From: Adenophora triphylla var. japonica
Taxonomy: Eukaryota > Streptophyta > Magnoliopsida > Asterales > Campanulaceae
Length of the DNA: 64,000 nucleotides
Assembly: GCA_022495995.1 (NCBI GenBank)
Contig: JAFEMH010000936.1
Span: forward strand, 513,856 to 577,855
Reading direction: 5' to 3'
Under the pieces are notes generated by a model, which ran no database searches, was not told where the DNA came from, and was given only the letters and a program-made list of their open reading frames with translations. This document shows, in pieces, positions 56,653 through 64,000 of the stretch. Both the position numbers and the translations under genes were made by a program. Every line of letters begins with the position of its first letter. Within the stretch, counting starts at the first letter, position 1.

Positions 56653-58012
56653 CATGGCTAACGCATCAAAACGAACATGACAGCTCGGTCCTTAGGTTCG
56701 ATTTTTCTTTTAGGCCGGTGGAAACCGCTTGCACTATAGGACCCTCGCACAGGCTGTCCACCTGGGATGTCGAAATACGGGTGCAAAACGAGGGGCTTAT
56801 AGCCGCGCAGATGGTCTCCACGACCCGGGATCTAGCATAGTTGCGAAAAAGAAGAGCAATCTTTTCCAACCTACCTAGGATTACGAGAAAACATGTTTTA
56901 AGTAAATTAAAACAACAAAAAAAAATCAAAAAATAAAAGAAACGGAAACCGCATGCCACGTGAGCTTTCCCCCTTTTATCCCGTTAGGCCATTCCCGTGT
57001 CTAAACCTTGCCCATCACCCCCTCCGGCTAACGAGTGGTCGAGAGTACCCAGGAACCCGTCTCCCGAGTGTCAAAACGACAGGTCCTACCTCCCACCTCT
57101 GTCACCGGGACAATCCGTCAATTCCCATGGCCAAGTCGGTGGATAACAAGGATGAGAACGGGACCTTACCCCCAAGAAATTTCCCAACCATTGGAAGAAG
57201 TTTGGCGGGTCCTCATGGCTATTGAGAAACGTCAAGGTGAGCAACAAGCCTGGATCGAAGGTGCCATGCACCACTTCGGAACCTTAGCCGCTGACTACAC
57301 AGGGCTTCCCAAGCCATGGCCCTCTGACCTCTAACATCTCTCATTGTCTCCCGAGAAGTCAACTGTTACCCTCGTACGAGCCATGCGGTTATGACGTAAG
57401 ACCACAAGACCTTCGAGGAAAGCACGCCCATCCGGCCTCCTGAGGTCCCGGTACCACCGCCGAGACAACGAACACATCGGTGGGACGTCTGCGATTGCGG
57501 TGCTTGTCTGGAAATGGAATTCCGAGGATGCGATGAATGAGGGCCGTCCTCGGCGAAAGAAGAAGCTATCTTCTCAACAAAAGCTGAAAAAGAGGTATGA
57601 ATCGGTGATCCACGGTCGGAACCCTTGGAGAACCCTCGGGAAAGTTTGACTACTATGTCATCTACTCCGACAAATCTCCCGGCCTAGTTACGCACGGGGC
57701 CACGGCAATGTTTGCTCCATGATCGAGTGGGACGAGCTTCGCACCGCCACCGAAGGCCCGAAGGTCCGGATAATCCAACCCCTGTCTTGGGAAGATCTCA
57801 AAGCCACTATTGATGCTTCGGTAAAAGCCATGACGGTGAACGAATTGAAATGCGCGGTCGGCCTTACGCAATCGAGGCTCCTCCAGCTCCGAGAAGCAGG
57901 AGAGACAAGCAAAACCACAAGTCCGAGAGGTGAATGTTACGACACGTTCGGTCAAATCCCAGTGAATCCTCCACGGACGGACAAAAGGCCGGCCATACGA
58001 GCCACGAATTGA
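56653..58012 (+). pseudogene. gag region of element C (broken)
   Basis: Fragments in different frames: VWRVLMAIEKRQGEQQAWIE (about 57200) and MIEWDELRTATEGPKVRIIQ, then PLSWEDLKATIDASVKAMTV (57719-57850). Its place between leader and protease supports gag. I do not see a zinc knuckle. Confidence 0.45.
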
Positions 58013-58215
58013 AAAGGGACCCTACGCCAAAGAAGGCTGAAACCTTGGACCCGAGGTTGAAGATCCTGTCTTGACACGGCTCAAGCGCACTCGAGGCTAA
58101 CATCTCACTCTGGTCCTTACTCACTTCATCTTACCGCACAAGCTCAAGTTGGAAGAAAGCACTGGCCCGGACCATGGTTCCCATCACGGTGACACTGATG
58201 AAGCGGTTCGGATGA

Positions 58216-58673
58216 TTGGCAGCGTCAATTACGGCAATATCATCACCTTCGCGAGCTCGATCTTCCAAAATTTGGGGCGACCACAACGAGCCCTCTACAT
58301 GTGATTCAGCGGACGAGCGCCGTCTCCCTCGGGTGTTGGTAGATGGGGGATCATCCATGAACGTCCTTCCAGCCAAAATGATGGATTTGCTAGGGATCAA
58401 AGCAGCGATCTAAAACCCTCGACTCGAGCAATCAAGGCATACGACTCGACATCCCGCCCGATCTTGGGAATAGCCACCTTGAACTTGTGGTTTGGAAAAC
58501 AAAATGGTCCCGACAGACTTCCAAGTCATCGACATCCCGATCACCTTCACTTTGCCATTTTGGGACGCCCTTGGCTACATCGGATCAATGGGGTGGCATC
58601 CATTCTCCATCGGTGCGTAAAGTTCGTCCAAGGCGAGATCGACCATCATCTACGGCGACGGCATAGTCACTGA
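58216..58673 (+). pseudogene. Retropepsin region of element C (broken)
   Basis: RVLVDGGSSMNVLPAKMMDL carries the aspartic-protease site in its gypsy form (D-G-S with an extra G). After a frame break LGRPWLHRINGVASILHRCV and KFVQGEI form the C-terminal part usual for Tat proteases. The linker to RT (58674-60119) has further broken frames (AQVCHIDTFDLGQDPSPDEN) without a named domain. Confidence 0.7.
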
Positions 58674-60119
58674 AAGGACCGACACCAACGGCGTCCGGTC
58701 TTAGAAATCAAACCCGACGATGATGGCATGATGCTAACGGGGTTCACCATCGAAAGCCCAAAGGCCCAAGTGTGCCACATAGACACCTTTGATTTGGGAC
58801 AAGATCCCTCCCCAGATGAAAATGATGAAGCACATGAACTACATCCGGGGCTCGGTTTGGGAAACGCCGTCAGGGCGCTCAACGAGATCATCAATATCAA
58901 AGAACGAGAATACCTGCACGGCACAGGATACTCTCCTACTCCCGAACACATTGCGGAGGACAAGCGAGGCTGCGCGTAAACGCTCCACGAGATAACAAAG
59001 AGGCTTGCACGCAATCTCCGATCTTCGTCCTTACGGCTTCGACATGACCCAAGTACTTCACAAGGAAGGCCGGCAACTTGGAAGAAGATCCGAGGAAAAG
59101 GGAACGAGTTAATCGGCGCCAAACAAAGGCGGCCGAGCAACCATGGACAAGCTCCGGCAGAACACGGCAAGATTCGGAGGCCTCGAAGCCAAATCCTGTC
59201 CGAAGAGCATTCCTCGACACACCGCCCTGCCGGGATCCACAACCACCACTATTCACGGCGAATTTTGGTTCAAGAAAACCCCCTCTTTGGCGGAAGAACT
59301 CGAAAAACTCTCTGTCAACCTCCTGCCTTCAACAAACGGGACGAGTACATTCGAGCTAGTAATGCCCAAGACAAAAGCAAGAGACTCCGCGAGACGATGC
59401 TTGGGACGAACCAGCTGCTACACTGCTCTTCAAAGAAGAAATCGAGATGCCGGATCTAATCGATTTTGTTTCGATAACTCTGTGATAGCAATGATCGGGA
59501 ACGGTGACATAAAGCCTTTCGAAGCCCCATCTCCTATCAAGCTCATTGCCGCTCAATAAGCTGGGCCACCTTCTCAGGACCTGCCCGGCCAAAAAGGACA
59601 TGATCGAACAACTTGGTCGACCCCTCGAGTCCTAGAGTCTAGTGTCAAAACTCATCCTGAGTCCATTAGCTTTGAATTTGAGTCTCTCGAGTCATCGATG
59701 GCCTCGCGCCGGAAGATTACGAACTCATTGCCAATAATGTATTCCCGTATGCTCTTAATGAATGCTTCGATCTTTAGAGTATCCTCTCATTGCATCTTTA
59801 ACAAGCGATAAATTAACTAACACACAAGCAGAGTTAATAACGATTCACTTGATAAAGAAGCGGACACATTAAATGAACAATACATTAAGCACATCTTTAA
59901 GCATGTTGTCAAACGAGAGAAAAACCGGGCCCAAGTGCCGAGGAGGTTTTAACCAAAGTGAATTTGGGAAGGCTGGCGAAGAGCGAAAAGAGACGCAAAT
60001 CGGAAGTTTCTTCACCGGCACCGAGCAAAGACGCATTGGCGCCTTTGCTCAAAGAGTTCGTGGACGTGTTTGATGCTTGGTCTTAGAGACATGCCGGATT
60101 AGATCCTAACATTGTAGAG

Positions 60120-61370
60120 CACCGGATCCCTTTGAATCCAGAGGCTAAGCCCATCAAGCAAAAGCTACGCCGAATCAAGCCGAGAATGGTCTTTACAAGT
60201 CAAAGAGGAGATCGAAAAAATGCTCCGCGTCGGCTTCATCGGGGTGATCGAGTACCCAGCATGGCTCTCCAATATCGTCACGGTCACGAGAGGCCAATGG
60301 AAAAGTACGGCTGTTGCGTGGACTTCGAGATCTCAACAAAGCAAGTCCCAAGGACGATTTTCCACTACCCAACATCGACATGTTGGTAGACACTCTGACC
60401 AATTTCGAAGTCAAGTCCTTCGTGGACGGTTTTTGCCGGTTACAATCAGATCAAGATGGCCGAAGAAGACCAAGAAAAGACGGCTTTCACAACCACAGGG
60501 AACCCTCTTGCTACACGGTAATGCCGTTCGGACTAAAGAACGGCTGGGGCTACCTACCAACGGGCGGCAACCGCCCTCTTCCACGATATGATCCACAAGA
60601 GATCGAAGTGTACGTCGATGACATGATCGTTCACTCGAAAGGGATCGAGACGGACAACACCTCACGAGACTGAGAAAATTCTTCAATCGCCTCAGAAAAC
60701 ACTCAATGAGGCTTAACCACACGCAAATGCACATTTGGGGTTAGCCGAGAGCAAGGTTTTGGGATACATGGTCACCGAGAGAGGCATCGAGGTGGATCCT
60801 CAAAGATCAAAGCTATCATCGAAATGAGACCACCGCAAACTCGGAGACGAGGTGAAAAGCTTCATGGGCCGCTGCAATATATCGGCCCAGCTTCGTCAGC
60901 CAATTGACCTCTATGTGCGAGCCAATCTTCAAGGTGATGAAGAAGAACGCCGACATCGAATGGAACTCGGAATGCCAAGATGCCTTTGAAAAAATAAAAG
61001 CATACCTTGTGAGTCCTCCGATTCTCTGTCCTCCCCACGAGGAAAAGCCACTTGTTGCTATACCTAAGCTGTGACCAGACACCGCATGATTGGAGCCATG
61101 CTCTGTCAAGAAAAGAAGGAGTCACGGGTCGAAACGCCATCTACTTCGTCGGTCCCGAAAGTTTCAAGGCGGCGAACTCAATTACTCGGCCCTCGAGAAA
61201 ACTGCGCGGCTCTGGTATGGGTTGTCGGGAAACTACGGCACTACATGCGGTCGCACACGGTACACTTGGTTTCCAAGATGGACCCAGTCAAGTACCTCTT
61301 CGACAAACCATCTCTGTCAATGAGGCTCACCAACTAGTCTTTCTTCCTAGCGGAATTTGACATCAAGTAC
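60120..61370 (+). pseudogene. Reverse transcriptase and RNase H of element C (broken)
   Basis: RT motifs in successive frames: EIEKMLRVGFIGVIEYPAWL, RDLNKASPKDDFPLPNIDML, TVMPFGLKN and the catalytic EVYVDDMIVHSKG (about 60600-60650), then KVLGYMVTERGIEVDP. RNase H follows: WNSECQDAFEKIKAYLVSPP, IGAMLCQEKK, then VGKLRHYMRSHTVHLVSKMD. Residues within each motif are well conserved while the frame jumps every 50-150 bases. Confidence 0.8.
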
Positions 61371-61479
61371 GTAAACCAAAAGTCAATCGGGGACGGGCCG
61401 TAGGTGAACAAGCTGGTGATTTCCCAGCCGACGAGGCTCGAGGCCACAGAACCACAATTTCCGGACGAGGGAATCTTCG

Positions 61480-61900
61480 CAATCGAAGGCGAAAACCGAT
61501 GGCAATTGTTCTTTGACGGAGCGGCCAACCAAAGGGAAAGCGGCATCGGTATGCTCTTGGTGGATCCCAGGACGAGCACGCCCCAATTGCTTTATAAAGC
61601 TCAATTTCGAGGTAACCAACAATGCCGCCGAATATGAAGCTGCTTATTTCTTGGACTACAAGCCGCACTCGAGAGGAATGTCCGAAACTCGAAGTTTATG
61701 GGGACTCGGCCTTGATCATCAACCAAGTCTCCAACAAGTGGAAAACCATAGACCGGGCTTGCAAAAATACCGTATGCTGCATAGAGGACCTCATCACACA
61801 ATTCGAAGAGGTCACCTTCCATTACTTGCCAAGAGACCGAAACGAGGTTTGCGAGATGCCTTAGCCACCTTGGCTTCCCTTGTGGAAATCCACTGAAGGA
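61480..61900 (+). pseudogene. Archaeal-type RNase H of element C (broken)
   Basis: WQLFFDGAANQRESGIGMLL, then NNAAEYEA (frame change), then KLEVYGDSALIINQVSNKWK and EEVTFHYLPRDRNE, then DALATLASLV. This second RNase H, with its conserved FFDGA, NNxAEYEA and GDS motifs, marks the Tat lineage of Ty3/gypsy elements. Confidence 0.78.
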
Positions 61901-62169
61901 AAAGCAATCAAACCCTTCAAAGTCGGACGAAAGGAAATTCACGCCTCTTGTTGTGAGATCGAACCGGAACCTAAGCCGTCAATGAGCCATAGGTATAACC
62001 GGATCTTCCAATACCTCCAAGAACGGGAAACCACCTTCATGAACAAGGAAGACCCACGCACGAGAAGGGGTCAAAACCAAGAGCATCATGGCCCTAAAAC
62101 GCCTTGCCTCTCACTTCGTCATCCTCGGGGACATGTTATACAAGCGCTACCATGGGCCACTCCTACGCT

Positions 62170-62920
62170 GCATCGGCCAAGAAGAAGCCAGACAAGTTCA
62201 TGAGCGAAGTCCACAATGGGGCTTGCGGTCCCCACATGAATGCGAGCCACGATGCAAATCATTCTCGGGATGGGCTACTCACGGATCTCCATGGAGCGGT
62301 GCATCCACTTTGTCGAAAAACTGCGACAAGTGCCAGCGGTTCTCCAACCTCAATCATCTACCGCCCCACGATCTCTCTTGCATGACTACACCTTGGCCCT
62401 TTGCCACTTGGGAATTGACGTCATCGGGAAAATCGCTCCGCCGAGCGGCAACGGTCGCGAGTTCATCTTAGTAGCCATCGACTACTTCACCGAATGGGTC
62501 GAAGCCGAGTCCTACAAGGTACTCGCCTCCAAGAAGGTCGCGCATTTCCTCAAGGAAAACATCATATGCCGATACGGCATCCCAAATGAGGTCATATCGG
62601 ACAATGGCTCACACTTCGAAGGGGAATTCGACGGAGGCTGGCATTTGAATTCAAGATCACACGCCACAAATCTTCTCCCTAGGCCACAAACAAACGGCGC
62701 CGTGGAAGCGACAAACAAAACCCTCGAACGGATCATCAGAAAAATGACCACCCGAGGGCGAGATTGGCCCGAAGGCTGCACCTTGCACTTTGGGGCTACC
62801 GCACATCGGTCGGAAACGACCACGGGAGAAACCCCATTTGCCACGACCTACGGGATGGAAGCGGTCCTTCCCGTCGAGCTAGAAATTCCCTCGCTCAGAG
62901 TCTTTGCTGGAAAATGACAT
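62170..62920 (+). pseudogene. Integrase core of element C (partly open)
   Basis: The zinc-binding end is degenerate (CDKCQRFSN in another frame). The core is open from 62240 to 62917: LGIDVIGKIAPPSGNGREFI, AIDYFTEWVEAESYKV, RYGIPNEVISDNGSHFEGEF and TNGAVEATNKTLERIIRKMT. It has D and D of the DDE triad and the TNGAVEA region holding the E. GETPFATTYGMEAVLPVELE closes the core. Confidence 0.82.
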
Positions 62921-63370
62921 CAACGAAGTCGAATGGCTCAGAAGCCGACATGACGAATTGGCTCACGCTAGACGAAGCGACGACTAAAGGCCATGGAACA
63001 CGTCAGGAGCCTATCAAAGCGGGATGGCTAGAGCTTTCGACAGAAAGTCAAATCCCAGAGACATCGGGGAAGGTGACCTTGTACTTTCGAAAAGCCTCCC
63101 ACTCGAACCAACCCAGCTTTGGGAAAATGGGAACCCACATGGATCGGCCCTTTCGTGGTTCAAAGATCTTCTCAGGAGGCGCCATGAAGGCTAGAGACCT
63201 AGGCGGCAATCCGCTTCATGAATCCGGTCAGCGGAAGCAAACTTCGCGAGATACTTCGCACGAAGAAGAACAAGCTGTGCATCTCTTGGCACTCCATGTA
63301 GTGTCGAACTACGCGGACACTGAGCCCTCTAGTCAGGAGGCAGTAGGCAACCTTAATGGTAGTCCGGTCT
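62921..63370 (+). pseudogene. Integrase C-terminal region of element C (broken)
   Basis: Short frames (FGKMGTHMD, AMKARDLGGNPLHESGQRKQ) correspond to the usual C-terminal part of gypsy integrases. Frame breaks are dense. Confidence 0.5.
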
Positions 63371-64000
63371 AAAAATACACAAAAAAGTCAAAAAGTTTGA
63401 ATGTCAATCAAGACCTCCATCAAGCTCCGCACTTTTCAAGAACACGCCCCGGCAGTCACCTTGACCCAAGTCAAGCGATGGCGGCAACATCAAAGGACAT
63501 CAGGGTCACTCGGCATCAAGCAGGCCGGCTCATGTCGCTTCCAAGCCCGGGGGCTTGTCTTTGCCCTCACGCGCTTCGAAAAAAAAAAAAAAGAGAGCTC
63601 GAGCAAAGAGGCTCACGAAAAAAAAAAAAAAAAGAGAGCTCGAGCAAGGGCTCACAAAAAAAAAAAAAAAAGAAGCTCAAAGCAGAAGCTGCGAAATTGA
63701 GGTCAAGAGCCCGACGCCAACAAGAGGCAAGGAAAGCATGAAAAAGACCCAGTCAAAACGACTTGTCAAGGAGCATTCAACCTCTCGGCCAAGCAGAAAG
63801 CCTGTGCATATTGAGGATTGCGGGTCGGGGCCCAGGCGCTTCGGTCCGCGAATGCAACCAGCAGAAAAGTCGAAGATGGACCAGCCGACAAAGTGCACAA
63901 CGAAGCAAAAAGGCAAACAAGAGATCTTGCGTCTCGGCAAAGCTTTAAAAGCTAGAAATCCACAAATCACTAACGGTTTACAACATTTCTTGATGAGTTC
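63371..64000 (+). other. Downstream region of element C to window edge
   Basis: No ORF supported. Three copies of a unit of about 36-39 bp (poly-A followed by GAGAGCTCGAGCAA and GGCTCAC) lie at about 63570-63685, resembling the start of a 3' tandem array as in A and B. Confidence 0.5.

Larger units (their letters stand above)
54363..63970 (+). mobile_element. Tat-lineage (Ogre/Retand-like) Ty3/gypsy element C, 5' part
   Basis: Order: LTR, primer site, leader, gag, protease, RT, RNase H, archaeal-type RNase H, integrase. The extra archaeal-type RNase H between RNase H and integrase is the hallmark of the Tat lineage. The 3' LTR is not in the window. Every domain is recognisable by motif, but the frame is cut by very many small indels, so no full protein can be made. 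It is plus-strand, opposite to A and B. Confidence 0.8.

Overview
The window is nuclear DNA from a flowering plant, most likely a eudicot. The evidence is plant-type spliced genes, plant LTR retrotransposon families, Helitrons ending in CTAG, and TA-flanked MITEs with CTCCCTCCGTCCC ends. I cannot name the species. Only two ordinary host genes look functional: a mitochondrial-type ribosomal protein L11 gene (6139-6606, +) and a two-exon LRR receptor-like pseudokinase gene (33997-36862, +). Most of the rest is transposable elements, many nested and several with exact target-site duplications.

Layout. 1-3.5 kb (minus strand): gene debris made of a telo-box leader, one clean seryl-tRNA synthetase exon and four decayed exons of a CYP97C1/LUT1-like P450, all in one orientation. 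4.9-6.6 kb: three MITEs directly upstream of the L11 gene. 8.1-9.9 kb: a damaged non-autonomous LTR element between two copies of a host segment. 10.9-14.6 kb and 22.8-26.0 kb: two related minus-strand Helitrons with amplified internal modules. 15.3-22.1 kb: a dead Copia element (minus) carrying a 283-bp Helitron and a hAT-type MITE. 26.6-28.5 kb: two copies of an unusual palindrome-array element. 28.6-29.7 kb: a solo LTR. 30.0-32.6 kb: a young LTR element without coding capacity. 34-36.9 kb: the receptor gene.

37.3-64 kb is a nest of Tat/Ogre/Retand-like Ty3/gypsy material. Minus-strand elements A and B each show a 3' LTR, a polypurine tract, family-specific tandem arrays, and then genes in antisense (plus) orientation: plant-mobile-domain (PMD) genes in A and B, and also a DUF7745-type gene in B. 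An RTE-type LINE with a perfect 16-bp target duplication sits between the two B genes. Plus-strand element C has an LTR, a primer-binding site and gag, protease, RT, RNase H, archaeal-type RNase H and integrase, all recognisable but broken by frameshifts.

The most interesting signal crosses families. Each of eight distinct LTR types has its own GC-rich palindrome upstream of its TATA box, and six of the eight share a CGNNCG core. In A, B and C the palindrome ends 20-22 bp before the TATA box. In A and B the same family-specific palindrome recurs once upstream of each antisense gene, about 20-22 bp before an AT-rich box and about 125-165 bp before the ATG. This looks like one regulatory module controlling both the LTR promoter and the antisense genes of an element.
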